A program made the position numbers and the translations under genes. This document shows, in pieces, positions 41,522 through 49,939 of a DNA stretch of 64,000 nt (position 1 is its first letter; each line of letters opens with the position of its first letter). The stretch is from the NCBI RefSeq assembly GCF_014207255.1, contig NZ_JACHCZ010000004.1, positions 310,001-374,000 on the forward strand. The letters run 5' to 3'. This DNA is from Pseudomonas sp. JAI120. Lineage in GTDB: Bacteria > Pseudomonadota > Gammaproteobacteria > Pseudomonadales > Pseudomonadaceae. Under the pieces are notes generated by a model, which was not told the DNA's origin, searched no databases, and saw only the letters and a program-made list of their open reading frames with translations.

Positions 41522-43192
41522 TTACTTGATCATTGGAAGGTTGAGGCCCTGCTCTTTGGCGCAGTCGATGGCGATCTGATAACCGGCGTCTGCGTGGCGC
41601 ATCACACCGGTGGCCGGGTCGTTATGCAGCACGCGGGCAATGCGCTCGGCCGCTTCGTCGGTACCGTCACAGACGATGACCATGCCGGAGTGCTGGGAGA
41701 AGCCCATGCCCACGCCGCCGCCGTGGTGCAGCGAAACCCAGGTCGCGCCGCTGGCGGTGTTGAGCAAGGCGTTGAGCAGTGGCCAGTCGGACACGGCGTC
41801 GGAGCCGTCCTGCATGGATTCGGTTTCGCGGTTGGGGCTGGCGACCGAGCCGGAGTCCAGGTGGTCGCGGCCGATCACTACCGGGGCCGACAACTCGCCG
41901 CTGCGCACCATCTCGTTGAACGCCAGGCCGAGCTTGGCGCGTTGGCCCAGGCCAACCCAGCAGATACGCGCCGGCAGGCCCTGGAAGCTGATGCGCTCGC
42001 GCGCCATGTCCAGCCAGTTGTGCAGGTGCGCGTCGTCGGGGATCAGTTCTTTGACTTTGGCGTCGGTCTTGTAGATGTCCTGCGGGTCACCCGACAGCGC
42101 AGCCCAACGGAACGGGCCGATGCCACGGCAGAACAGCGGGCGGATGTACGCCGGTACAAAGCCTGGGAAGTCGAACGCGTTTTCCACGCCCTCTTCCTGG
42201 GCCATCTGGCGGATGTTGTTGCCGTAGTCGAAGGTCGGGATGCCTTGTTTCTGGAATTCCAGCATGGCTTTGACGTGCACGGCCATGGACTGCTTGGCGG
42301 CCTTGATCACGGCAGCCGGTTCGGTCTTGGCGCGGGCGCGGTATTCGTCCCAGGTCCAGCCGGCCGGCAGGTAACCGTTGAGCGGGTCGTGGGCGCTGGT
42401 CTGGTCGGTGACCATGTCCGGGCGCACGCCACGCTTGACCAGTTCCGGCAGGATTTCAGCGGCGTTACCCAGCAGCGCGATGGAGATGGCCTTGCCTTCC
42501 TTTGTGTACTTGGCGATGCGGGCCAGGGCGTCGTCGAGGTCGGTGGCTTGCTCATCGACGTAGCGGCTGTTGAGGCGGAAATCGATGCTGACCTGCTGGC
42601 ATTCAATGTTCAGCGAGCATGCGCCGGCGAGGGTTGCCGCCAGAGGCTGGGCACCGCCCATGCCGCCGAGGCCGGCGGTGAGGACCCAACGGCCCTTAAG
42701 GTTTGAATCGTAGTGCTGGCGACCGGCTTCAACGAAGGTTTCGTAGGTGCCCTGGACGATGCCTTGGCTGCCGATGTAGATCCAGCTGCCGGCGGTCATC
42801 TGGCCGTACATGGCCAGGCCCTTGGCATCCAGTTCATTGAAGTGCTCCCAGCTGGCCCAGTGCGGCACCAGGTTGGAGTTGGCGATCAGCACGCGCGGGG
42901 CATTGCTGTGGGTCTTGAACACGCCGACCGGCTTGCCGGATTGCACCAGCAGGGTTTCATCGTCATTCAGGTTGGTGAGGCTCTCGACGATCTGGTCGTA
43001 GCACTCCCAATTGCGCGCTGCACGGCCGATACCGCCGTACACCACCAGTTCTTTGGGGTTCTCGGCCACTTGGGGGTCGAGGTTGTTCATCAGCATGCGC
43101 AGCGGCGCTTCAGTCAGCCAGCTTTTGGCGGTGAGCTTGTTACCGCGGGCGGCGCGGATTTCGACGTCACGGTATTTTGTAGGCTTGGTCAC
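41522..43192 (-). CDS. hutU: Urocanate hydratase HutU
   Basis: This 556-residue NAD-dependent enzyme converts urocanate to imidazolone propionate. The NAD-binding segment is AGLGGMGGAQPLA, and family motifs VYGGIGRAARNW and DYGNNIRQMA are present. The start codon is GTG 43192, with GAGGAG eight bases upstream. A sigma-54 type promoter and a HutC-type operator lie about 80-100 bases upstream, fitting induction by urocanate and activation under nitrogen or carbon need. Confidence 0.97.
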   Translation of the reverse strand: MTKPTKYRDVEIRAARGNKLTAKSWLTEAPLRMLMNNLDPQVAENPKELVVYGGIGRAARNWECYDQIVESLTNLNDDETLLVQSGKPVGVFKTHSNAPRVLIANSNLVPHWASWEHFNELDAKGLAMYGQMTAGSWIYIGSQGIVQGTYETFVEAGRQHYDSNLKGRWVLTAGLGGMGGAQPLAATLAGACSLNIECQQVSIDFRLNSRYVDEQATDLDDALARIAKYTKEGKAISIALLGNAAEILPELVKRGVRPDMVTDQTSAHDPLNGYLPAGWTWDEYRARAKTEPAAVIKAAKQSMAVHVKAMLEFQKQGIPTFDYGNNIRQMAQEEGVENAFDFPGFVPAYIRPLFCRGIGPFRWAALSGDPQDIYKTDAKVKELIPDDAHLHNWLDMARERISFQGLPARICWVGLGQRAKLGLAFNEMVRSGELSAPVVIGRDHLDSGSVASPNRETESMQDGSDAVSDWPLLNALLNTASGATWVSLHHGGGVGMGFSQHSGMVIVCDGTDEAAERIARVLHNDPATGVMRHADAGYQIAIDCAKEQGLNLPMIK

Positions 43193-43263
43193 AACAAGAA
43201 CTCCTCGGCGATCGATGCGCGAACATTGATGGTGCGAAGGAGAGTCTTACGCACACATCTTTA

Positions 43264-43277
43264 CTTGTACATACAAG
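43264..43277. promoter_or_regulatory. HutC-type operator at the hutU promoter
   Basis: CTTGTACATACAAG is an inverted repeat around a two-base centre and contains TGTA-N2-TACA, the HutC recognition pattern. It lies just downstream of the -12 element of the sigma-54 promoter, about where transcription would start, so bound HutC should block initiation. Confidence 0.8.
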
Positions 43278-43281
43278 CATA

Positions 43282-43297
43282 TGCAATCAAGCGGCCA
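43282..43297 (-). promoter_or_regulatory. Sigma-54 promoter of hutU
   Basis: On the minus strand TGGCCGCTTGATTGCA has the invariant GG and GC at the correct 10-base spacing of -24/-12 promoters (consensus TGGCAYR-N4-TTGCW). The expected start falls near 43270, inside the HutC operator. Confidence 0.65.
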
Positions 43298-43501
43298 ACT
43301 TTCTGGGCTAGGTGATTGGATTTTTTTGGAAAGCGTGTGCGAGCCTCGGAAATTAAGGCTTCGAGGCATGATGAAATTTCTTACGAAGGCGTTTTATAGC
43401 GAGGGAGGTTTGTCACGACAGCGCGGTTTTGCGCCACGCTGGGGCGTTCGGTAACAAATTGGTGCGAGAGCTGGAAACAGATCGCAAGAACAGTGAGAAA
43501 C

Positions 43502-43596
43502 AAATGTGGGAGGGGGCTTGCTCCCGATTGCGGTGTGTCAGCCCAGGATATACCCACTGATCCACCGCTATCGGGAGCAAGCCCCCTCCCACATTT
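43502..43596. repeat. REPIN between hutU and hutD
   Basis: Nearly perfect inverted arms, AAATGTGGGAGGGGGCTTGC and GCAAGCCCCCTCCCACATTT, each extend into TCCCGAT or ATCGGGA, with about 40 bases between them. It is the cleanest copy in the window together with the one at 53501. Confidence 0.9.
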
Positions 43597-43597
43597 T

Positions 43598-44158
43598 TTA
43601 ACCCTGCGGGGTCAGTTCGATGATGCAGCAGCGACCCGTGACGGAAATATCCAGCAGACCGCTGTTACCGTCCACTTGCAGGCAATCGTGATGGCCCAGT
43701 ACCTCGTCCAGCACCTTCACTTCATCCGCCACGCTGAACACCAGCACCGTCTGCGCCGTGCTGAAAAACCGCTGCACACCATCCACCCACTGCAACCGCG
43801 CATGGTAACGCTGAGGCGAGTAGATCAGGTTGAAGTCGCGGATCGGCCCGGTAATCAGGCGGCATGACACCTGGCTGTCGCCCTTGAAGGCGAACGGTTG
43901 CAGAGGTAACAGTCCGCGCTGTTCCTCGCCATCCACGGTCAGCACCATGCCTGCGCCTTTGATCACGGTGATCACGCGCTGGTAGCCGGCGAAGGTGGAA
44001 AACCCGCCAGACTCACCGATATCGGCAATCGACAGGCGCCAGCCGAAACCTTCCAGGCCCTCGCCCGCATCGCGGGAGATTTCTTCGGTGCTGCCGCCGC
44101 CGTTTTTCCACGGCATGCGCACGTAATCGGCGGAGCGCCAGACTTTCACTGCACTCAT
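43598..44158 (-). CDS. hutD: HutD family protein
   Basis: This 186-residue protein has a bicupin-like beta-rich fold. Family signatures are MPWKNGGGSTEEI, GWRLSIADI and GPIRDFNLIY. HutD is conserved in pseudomonad hut operons and has been proposed to act as a governor limiting hut expression, perhaps by binding formylglutamate or urocanate; its exact role is unresolved. It overlaps hutC by 4 bases and stops next to a REPIN. Confidence 0.93.
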   Translation of the reverse strand: MSAVKVWRSADYVRMPWKNGGGSTEEISRDAGEGLEGFGWRLSIADIGESGGFSTFAGYQRVITVIKGAGMVLTVDGEEQRGLLPLQPFAFKGDSQVSCRLITGPIRDFNLIYSPQRYHARLQWVDGVQRFFSTAQTVLVFSVADEVKVLDEVLGHHDCLQVDGNSGLLDISVTGRCCIIELTPQG

Positions 44159-44907
44159 TTACTGAACCGTCCTTCCAGGCTGTGGCGTGAACCGGGGTGG
44201 ATCAAACGCGCGGCAGTCACCGGCTGACGGCCGGACCAGGTGCGCCGACGAATCAACAGGCACGGCTCGCTCGGCTCGATCTGCAGCAACTCGCACTCGG
44301 CAGCGTCGGCGAGAATCGCTTCGACCACGTGCTCGCCTTCGGTCAACGGCGCCACTTGGTTGAGATAGGCATAGGGGGTTTGCAGGGTGAAGTCCTGTTG
44401 CAGGTATTCCGGCGCGACCAGGGCGTTGACGAAACGGTCCTCAATTTGCACGGGAATATCGTTTTCGTAATGCACGATCAACGAGTGGAACACCCGCCCG
44501 CCTTCGCGCATTTCCAGGGCGACGGCGCGTTCGGAACCGGCGGCCTCTTCGCCCAGGTGGATGACGCGGCACGTATGCCGATGACCGCGGGAGGCGATCT
44601 CATCGGCAATGTTGTGCACTTCAAACAGCGCTGACTGGCTCTTGGGCTCGGCGACGAACGTGCCGACGCCTTGCATGCGCACCAGCAAACCTTCGGCGGT
44701 GAGCTCACGCAGGGCGCGATTGATGGTCATGCGGCTGAAGCCCAACTGGCTGACCAGTTCGCTTTCCGACGGTACGCGGTAATGGGGTGGCCAGTTGCCG
44801 TTGAGGATCTGCTGGCTGATCATCTGTTTGACACGGGCGTACAAGGGCGCCGGACTTTCGTCCATGTGGGCAGCCAGTGAAGACTTGGCGGGCGGAGTCG
44901 GCACAGG
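44155..44907 (-). CDS. hutC: Histidine utilisation repressor HutC (GntR family)
   Basis: The 250-residue regulator has an N-terminal winged helix (PLYARVKQMISQQI, YRVPSESELVSQLGFSRMTINRALRELT) and a C-terminal UTRA ligand domain that binds urocanate. GTG 44907 is chosen because AAGGA precedes it by 6-7 bases and it gives the usual length. ATGs at 44934 and 44865 are in frame but have poorer sites. It is divergent from hutF, with a TGTA-N2-TACA operator between them. Confidence 0.94.
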   Translation of the reverse strand, partial: PVPTPPAKSSLAAHMDESPAPLYARVKQMISQQILNGNWPPHYRVPSESELVSQLGFSRMTINRALRELTAEGLLVRMQGVGTFVAEPKSQSALFEVHNIADEIASRGHRHTCRVIHLGEEAAGSERAVALEMREGGRVFHSLIVHYENDIPVQIEDRFVNALVAPEYLQQDFTLQTPYAYLNQVAPLTEGEHVVEAILADAAECELLQIEPSEPCLLIRRRTWSGRQPVTAARLIHPGSRHSLEGRFSK

Positions 44908-44973
44908 GAATCCTTGCAGGGGGAAAAGATGCATAGATTGCCGGAGTTTACCGAGCAGGCAAACGTCTGTATA

Positions 44974-44983
44974 TGTATATACA
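44974..44983. promoter_or_regulatory. HutC-type operator in the hutC-hutF divergent region
   Basis: TGTATATACA is a perfect palindrome of the form TGTA-N2-TACA, 29 bases upstream of the hutF ATG and 66 upstream of the hutC GTG. An overlapping direct TGTATATGTA lies at 44969-44978. It can serve repression of hutF and autoregulation of hutC. Confidence 0.75.
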
Positions 44984-45012
44984 AATAAACACACGACCGG
45001 GGTGCTCTAATC

Positions 45013-46377
45013 ATGTCCGCTTTCTTTGCCGAACGCGCGCTGCTGCCTAATGGATGGGCCAACGATGTACGTCTTGAAGTCAGCGCCGATGGCCTGCTGA
45101 CACAGGTTGAGGCCAACGCCAGCGCAGACGGTGCCGAACGGCTCAGGGGCCCGGTGCTGGCGGGCATGCCGAACCTGCACTCCCACGCTTTCCAGCGCGC
45201 GATGGCAGGGTTGGCCGAAGTGGCCGGCAACCCGAATGACAGTTTCTGGACCTGGCGCGACCTGATGTACCGCATGGTCGGCAAGATCAGCCCGGAGCAA
45301 CTGCAGGTGATCGCCCACCAGCTGTACATCGAGATGCTCAAGGCCGGCTACACCTCGGTGGCCGAATTTCACTATGTGCATCATGACGTCAGCGGCCAGC
45401 CCTACGCCGACCGTACGGAACTGTCCCGGCAGATCAGCCAGGCGGCCGCCAGCAGCGGGATTGGCCTGACCTTGGTGCCCGTGCTCTACACCCACTCTGG
45501 TTTTGGTGGGCAGGCGCCGAACGAAGGCCAGCGACGGTTTATCAACAGCACCGAAAACTACCTGGACCTGCAGTCGCGCCTGCAACCGATCCTTGCGGCA
45601 CAACCGGCGCAGCAACTGGGTTTGTGCTTCCACTCCCTGCGCGCTGTCACGCCACAACAAATCAATGAAGTACTGGCTGCCAGTGACAAGACTTGCCCGA
45701 TGCATATCCACATTGCCGAACAGCAAAAGGAAGTCGACGACTGCCTGGCCTGGAGCGGAAAACGCCCATTGCAATGGCTGTATGACAATGTCGAGGTCGA
45801 TGAGCGCTGGTGCCTGGTGCACGCCACCCATGCGGATTCTGAAGAAGTGACGCGCATGGCCAAGAGCCGCGCGATTGCCGGCTTGTGCCTGACCACCGAG
45901 GCGAACCTGGGCGACGGGATTTTCCCGGCCGTGGATTTCCTCGCCCAGGGCGGACGCCTGGGCATCGGTTCCGACAGCCATGTGTCACTGAGCGTGGTGG
46001 AAGAACTGCGCTGGCTGGAATACGGCCAACGCCTGCGCGATCAACGGCGCAACCGCTTGTATCGCAGCGACCAGCCGATGGTCGGCCGTACGTTGTTCGA
46101 TGCGGCGCTGGACGGTGGCGCACAGGCGCTGGGACAGCCGATAGGTCGACTGGAAGTGGGCAAGCGTGCGGATTGGATCGTGCTGGACGGTAACGACCCT
46201 TACCTGGCGACAGCGACAGAAGACGGCATTCTCAATCGCTGGCTGTTTGCCGGCGGTGACCGGCAAGTGCGCGATGTGCTGGTCAACGGCAAATGGGTAG
46301 TGCGCGATGGGCGGCACGCCGGCGAAGAAGAAAGCAGCCGGGCGTTTACGCAGGTCTTAAGAGAGTTACTCGGTTAA
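45013..46377 (+). CDS. hutF: Formimidoylglutamate deiminase HutF
   Basis: This 454-residue amidohydrolase converts N-formimino-L-glutamate to N-formylglutamate and ammonia, so the five-step rather than the four-step route operates here. Metal ligands are in NLHSHAFQRAM, MHIHIAEQ, VHATHAD and GSDSHVSLS. It is transcribed away from the rest of the locus, behind a HutC operator. Confidence 0.96.
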   Translation: MSAFFAERALLPNGWANDVRLEVSADGLLTQVEANASADGAERLRGPVLAGMPNLHSHAFQRAMAGLAEVAGNPNDSFWTWRDLMYRMVGKISPEQLQVIAHQLYIEMLKAGYTSVAEFHYVHHDVSGQPYADRTELSRQISQAAASSGIGLTLVPVLYTHSGFGGQAPNEGQRRFINSTENYLDLQSRLQPILAAQPAQQLGLCFHSLRAVTPQQINEVLAASDKTCPMHIHIAEQQKEVDDCLAWSGKRPLQWLYDNVEVDERWCLVHATHADSEEVTRMAKSRAIAGLCLTTEANLGDGIFPAVDFLAQGGRLGIGSDSHVSLSVVEELRWLEYGQRLRDQRRNRLYRSDQPMVGRTLFDAALDGGAQALGQPIGRLEVGKRADWIVLDGNDPYLATATEDGILNRWLFAGGDRQVRDVLVNGKWVVRDGRHAGEEESSRAFTQVLRELLG

Positions 46378-46381
46378 AAAA

Positions 46382-46408
46382 TGTGGGAGGGGGCTTGCCC
46401 CTCCCACA
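46382..46408. terminator. REP-derived hairpin acting as a likely terminator after hutF
   Basis: TGTGGGAGGGG and CCCCTCCCACA pair perfectly over 11 bases around GGCTTG-type loop sequence, preceded by AAAAAA. The minus-strand transcript therefore has a stem followed by a U-run. The core is that of the REP family, so this is a collapsed REPIN lying between convergent hutF and the lipocalin gene. Confidence 0.65.
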
Positions 46409-46431
46409 ATTGGATTTATGGCGATCCAGAA

Positions 46432-47001
46432 TTATTGCGAGGTCTTCGCCATCTGCTTATCCGACGTACGCCAGATCAAACGCGTGGTGTCATACCCTTG
46501 CTGCCGCGCCCTGCTCAACAGGTCTTCACGGGTGTCCGCACTGACCGTCGGCGTGCGTGACAGGATCCACATATAGCGCCGGCTCGGGCTGCCGACGATG
46601 GCGGTCTTGTAGTCGTCGCTGACATACAGCACCCAGTAGTCGCCCTTGGCGACGCCAGGCAGCAGTGACGTAAACCAGTTATTGAATTCCACCCAGAGCT
46701 TGTCGGTCTTGCCGGGTACTTGCGGCGTGGCCGTACCCTTGGCTTCTTCCCACTTCCACTCGGTGGTGAGGCAGCGGTTGAATACCGACATATCGCCATC
46801 AGGCAGCAATGTGTAGCGGGCTTCGGACTGCGCGCAGTTGCGCTGGAAGTACATCGGCAATCGAGCCAACTCATACCAGGTACCCTGGTAACGCTTGAGG
46901 TTGACGTTGCTCGCTGTCTTGGGTTGCAGATCATCGCCAGAATGGCTGGCGCAGCCCGCCAAAAACAGGCTGGCGCAAAGGAACAAAACAAAACGCATCA
47001 T
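46432..47001 (-). CDS. Outer-membrane lipocalin (Blc family)
   Basis: The 189-residue lipoprotein has a lipobox LFLAGC-AS at about residue 17 and the lipocalin signatures VNLKRYQGTWYELARLP and FNNWFTSLLPGVAKGDYWVL. Blc-type lipocalins bind lysophospholipids or fatty acids at the outer membrane. GAGAAGAAG precedes tandem ATG codons at 47001 and 46998. A small lipoprotein gene follows upstream on the same strand. Confidence 0.9.
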   Translation of the reverse strand: MMRFVLFLCASLFLAGCASHSGDDLQPKTASNVNLKRYQGTWYELARLPMYFQRNCAQSEARYTLLPDGDMSVFNRCLTTEWKWEEAKGTATPQVPGKTDKLWVEFNNWFTSLLPGVAKGDYWVLYVSDDYKTAIVGSPSRRYMWILSRTPTVSADTREDLLSRARQQGYDTTRLIWRTSDKQMAKTSQ

Positions 47002-47031
47002 TCTTCTTCTCCCGCAGGCTCTCGCCCCGGT

Positions 47032-47286
47032 TTACTTCAGGCCTTGCCCGGAAAACATCAGAACTTTGTCACCGGCATATTGAACGCTGATAAAGCTGTT
47101 TTTATCGCCCCACGTGCAGCTGGACATGCCCAGTGCGCCTGAGCAATCGGTCGGCTTACCCAACAACGACTCGACTTCTGTCTTGGCCATGCCAGCCGAC
47201 AATTTTTCGTAGTTTTCTTGATTGACCTTGCTGCAAGCGGCCAACAGCACGCAAAAAGCCAGCAAAGCGAGACGGCGTAACGACAT
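47032..47286 (-). CDS. Small lipoprotein with SmpA/OmlA-like fold
   Basis: The 84-residue product has a lipobox VLLAAC-SK near residue 18, then NYEKLSAGMAKTEVESLLGKP, the helical start typical of the SmpA/OmlA-like (DUF3862) group, and a Cys pair in the mature part. Function is not known. It lies 30 bases upstream of the lipocalin gene, probably in one transcript, an arrangement also seen in P. aeruginosa. Confidence 0.8.
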   Translation of the reverse strand: MSLRRLALLAFCVLLAACSKVNQENYEKLSAGMAKTEVESLLGKPTDCSGALGMSSCTWGDKNSFISVQYAGDKVLMFSGQGLK

Positions 47287-47375
47287 GGAATAACTCCTGG
47301 AGGGACGAAGCAGCCTGGGTATCTGCCAGAAGCTTAGAAGGGAAAAGAGGTGTCTGGTTCCCGACGAACGAAAAC

Positions 47376-47415
47376 AAAAAAGCCCCGAAAACGCTGAAAC
47401 GTTTCGGGGCTTCTT
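47376..47415 (-). terminator. Rho-independent terminator of fbp
   Basis: On the minus strand AAGCCCCGAAACG and CGTTTTCGGGGCTT form a stem with a short loop, followed by TTTTTTG. It lies about 50 bases after the fbp stop codon. Confidence 0.88.
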
Positions 47416-47462
47416 TAAGGGTGAACCGGCTCACAACAATGCCGTTCACTTATCGCAGCAGG

Positions 47463-48473
47463 TTACTTCTTGTGGTAAGCGGTCACACGCTCAACTTCTT
47501 CCTTGGATCCCAGGAACACCGCCACACGCTGGTGCAAGCCGTCGGGCTGGATATCGAGAATGCGCTGGTGACCGTCGGTGGACGCACCGCCCGCCTGTTC
47601 TACCAGGAAGGACATCGGGTTGGCTTCGTACATCAGGCGCAGTTTGCCCGGCTTGGACGGCTCGCGGCTGTCGCGTGGGTACATGAACAGGCCGCCACGG
47701 GTCAGGATACGGTGCACGTCGGCCACCATCGCGGCGACCCAACGCATGTTGAAGTTCTTCTTCAACGGGCCTTCTTCGCCTTCCATCAACTCGTTCACGT
47801 AGCGCTTGACCGGTTCTTCCCAGTGACGCTGGTTGGACATGTTGATTGCGAATTCCTGGGTGGAAGCCGGGATGGTGATGTCTTCGTGGGTGAGGACGAA
47901 GCTGCCCATTTCACGGTCCAGGGTGAAGCCTTTGACGCCATCGCCCAAGGTCAGCACCAGCATGGTCTGTGGGCCGTAGATCGCGTAGCCGGCAGCGACC
48001 TGCTCGGTGCCTGGCTGCAGGAAGGCCTTTTCGTTCAGGGCTTCGTTCTGGCTCAGGTATTCGCTCGGGCAACGCAGTACCGAGAAGATGGTGCCAACCG
48101 GCGCGTTGATGTCGATGTTGGACGAACCGTCCAGTGGGTCGAACACCAGCAGGTAGGCGCCCTTCGGGTATTTGCCCGGGATCTGGTAGGCATTGTCCAT
48201 TTCTTCGGACGCCATGCCGGCCAGGTGACCGCCCCATTCGTTGGCTTCGAGCAGGATCTCGTTGGAGATCACGTCGAGCTTCTTCTGGACTTCGCCCTGC
48301 ACGTTTTCAGTGCCCATGCTGCCCAGGACACCACCCAATGCGCCTTTGGATACGGCGTGGCTGATTTCCTTGCAAGCACGCGCCACCACTTCGATAAGGA
48401 AGCGCAGATCGGCAGGCGTGTTGTTGCTGCGGGTCTGCTCAATCAAATAGCGACTCAAGGTAACGCGGGACAT
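47463..48473 (-). CDS. fbp: Class I fructose-1,6-bisphosphatase
   Basis: This 336-residue gluconeogenic enzyme has the metal-binding motif LLVFDPLDGSSNID and the substrate loop KLRLMYEANPMSFLVEQAGG. Length is normal. It is a single-gene unit ending in a strong terminator. Pseudomonads rely on it for growth on amino acids and organic acids, which fits the neighbouring catabolic genes but does not imply co-regulation. Confidence 0.97.
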   Translation of the reverse strand: MSRVTLSRYLIEQTRSNNTPADLRFLIEVVARACKEISHAVSKGALGGVLGSMGTENVQGEVQKKLDVISNEILLEANEWGGHLAGMASEEMDNAYQIPGKYPKGAYLLVFDPLDGSSNIDINAPVGTIFSVLRCPSEYLSQNEALNEKAFLQPGTEQVAAGYAIYGPQTMLVLTLGDGVKGFTLDREMGSFVLTHEDITIPASTQEFAINMSNQRHWEEPVKRYVNELMEGEEGPLKKNFNMRWVAAMVADVHRILTRGGLFMYPRDSREPSKPGKLRLMYEANPMSFLVEQAGGASTDGHQRILDIQPDGLHQRVAVFLGSKEEVERVTAYHKK

Positions 48474-48583
48474 GGAAGGCTCCGATGAATGGGGGGGGCT
48501 AAAAACCCGCGCAGTTTAACGCGAGTCGGGGCGTATTTCCTCCTATCAGAGGATTAAAACCCAATAGAGTTCATGGACTTTAT

Positions 48584-49939
48584 TTAACGTGCCACCGGCG
48601 GCTTGCGCAGCAAACTGTAGGCCATGGCTCCCAGTGCAGCCACGCCGAGCAGTAACACGGCCCAGAGTCCGAATGTTTTCCAGTTCGGCCCGCTGTCGAC
48701 AGCCGCAGTGACCACCGGCGAAGTGACCGCGACGGCCCCGGCCACCTTGGCCTGCCCCAACGTATTCAGACGTGCGGCGTTGTAGTCAGGGATCAGCGTC
48801 GGCAAAGGCAGGTTCGCCGCCTTCACCGAGGCATTCCCCAGCGCCAGCGTGAACGGTGGCTCGCCCCGCGCCAGGAACACCAACTGCGTGGCGCGCACCG
48901 CGAAGTGCAGGGCCGGCGCTTCGACGCCCAGGCCGCCGCCGCGCTCGTCGACCTGCAACTTGAGTTCGGTGACCGTCTGGCCGGGCAGCTGCAATTCGTC
49001 CTGCACCACGTCCTGGCCATTCTGGGTCAGGCGATACAGCAAACCATTGCTCAACGGCTGCCAGGCCTGATTGCCATCGCGTCGCCCCGCCAAGGTCACC
49101 GGCGCCAGCGTATTCGGCTGCTTCAACTCGATACGCAAGCGCTCGACGCTCAGTCCTGCGGGTAACTTCCAGCTGTACTCGCCCGCCTTGAGCCGCGTGC
49201 CCGAGAGCGGCTGCGACCATACCAGCGGCATCGGCAGGCTGCTGCTGGTTGCACTGGCCAACTTGGCCGAGGTCAGCAACGGCGCCGCTTGCCCCTTCCA
49301 TACCAGGCGCAGGTAACGCGCGGATTGCCCCGGCAAGCTGACGTCATGCTGCTCGACCCGCTCGTCGGCAAACGACAAACGCGCGACTTGCCCATCCCCC
49401 CAGGATTCCCAGTGCTGCAAGTCATCACTGGCTTCAATGCTGAAGCGCTGGAAGCCCTCTTGCTCGCGACTCCAGTCCAGGCTCAACTGCTGCAACGGCG
49501 CCTTGATCCTACTGGCGTCGAGCACCCAGCCGCGCAGCACCTGCTTGCCCGGCTTCGGTGCGGTGGACGGCTTGATTTCCACCAGGGTGCCTTCGGCCGT
49601 GGTTTTCATCACGACACCGGGCAAGGTTGCCTGGGTGTCGGCGGCGTACAGCGGGAACCACTTCACGTCGGTGACTTCACGATGCTCGGTGCGTTGCGAC
49701 GCTTGACGCGACAGCGCGTAGGCCTGGGGTTCACCGGCAGCGTTAAACACGCGCACATCGCTGAGGTCAGCCTGGCGCGCGTTCAGTTGCACGGCCAACG
49801 GCAACTCAAGGCGATACCAGGGGCCGTTGCCGCTGACGCTCAGCGGCACCTGGCTGCTGAAGTCGGCCGGCGTTTCCTGCGCCCACACCGACAACGTCGT
49901 ACACATGCCCAGCACGACCACGCTCAACTTACCGATCAA
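48584..49939 (-). CDS. DUF3999 family protein
   Basis: The 451-residue protein has a signal peptide (cleavage near LSVWAQ-ETP), a long beta-rich periplasmic region and one C-terminal membrane helix (FGLWAVLLLGVAALGAMAYSLL) followed by a short basic tail. It is anchored in the inner membrane facing the periplasm. It overlaps the DUF2339 gene by 4 bases. The two families co-occur in pseudomonads and are uncharacterised. The discoidin-like segments (YLRLVWKGQ, LRIELKQ) hint at glycan or protein binding, weakly. Confidence 0.82.
   Translation of the reverse strand: MIGKLSVVVLGMCTTLSVWAQETPADFSSQVPLSVSGNGPWYRLELPLAVQLNARQADLSDVRVFNAAGEPQAYALSRQASQRTEHREVTDVKWFPLYAADTQATLPGVVMKTTAEGTLVEIKPSTAPKPGKQVLRGWVLDASRIKAPLQQLSLDWSREQEGFQRFSIEASDDLQHWESWGDGQVARLSFADERVEQHDVSLPGQSARYLRLVWKGQAAPLLTSAKLASATSSSLPMPLVWSQPLSGTRLKAGEYSWKLPAGLSVERLRIELKQPNTLAPVTLAGRRDGNQAWQPLSNGLLYRLTQNGQDVVQDELQLPGQTVTELKLQVDERGGGLGVEAPALHFAVRATQLVFLARGEPPFTLALGNASVKAANLPLPTLIPDYNAARLNTLGQAKVAGAVAVTSPVVTAAVDSGPNWKTFGLWAVLLLGVAALGAMAYSLLRKPPVAR

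Larger units (their letters stand above)
43193..43597. other. 405-base spacer between hutU and hutD
   Basis: This is the largest gap in the hut locus. Reading leftwards it holds a REPIN (43502-43596), an unassigned stretch with a small hairpin (GCCTCG and CGAGGC, about 43345-43369), the sigma-54 promoter and the HutC-type operator. No gene is apparent. The unassigned 43300-43500 part is where activator (CbrB or NtrC) and IHF sites would be expected. Confidence 0.6.

Noticed and set aside
43300..43500. Possible small RNA gene between hutU and hutD
   Set aside because: Only a weak hairpin is visible, with no promoter or terminator pair; Crc-related sRNAs are known from other loci.
43502..43596. 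Possible CRISPR-like repeats
   Set aside because: The repeats are inverted pairs scattered singly between genes, without regular spacers or cas genes, and they match the REPIN pattern.
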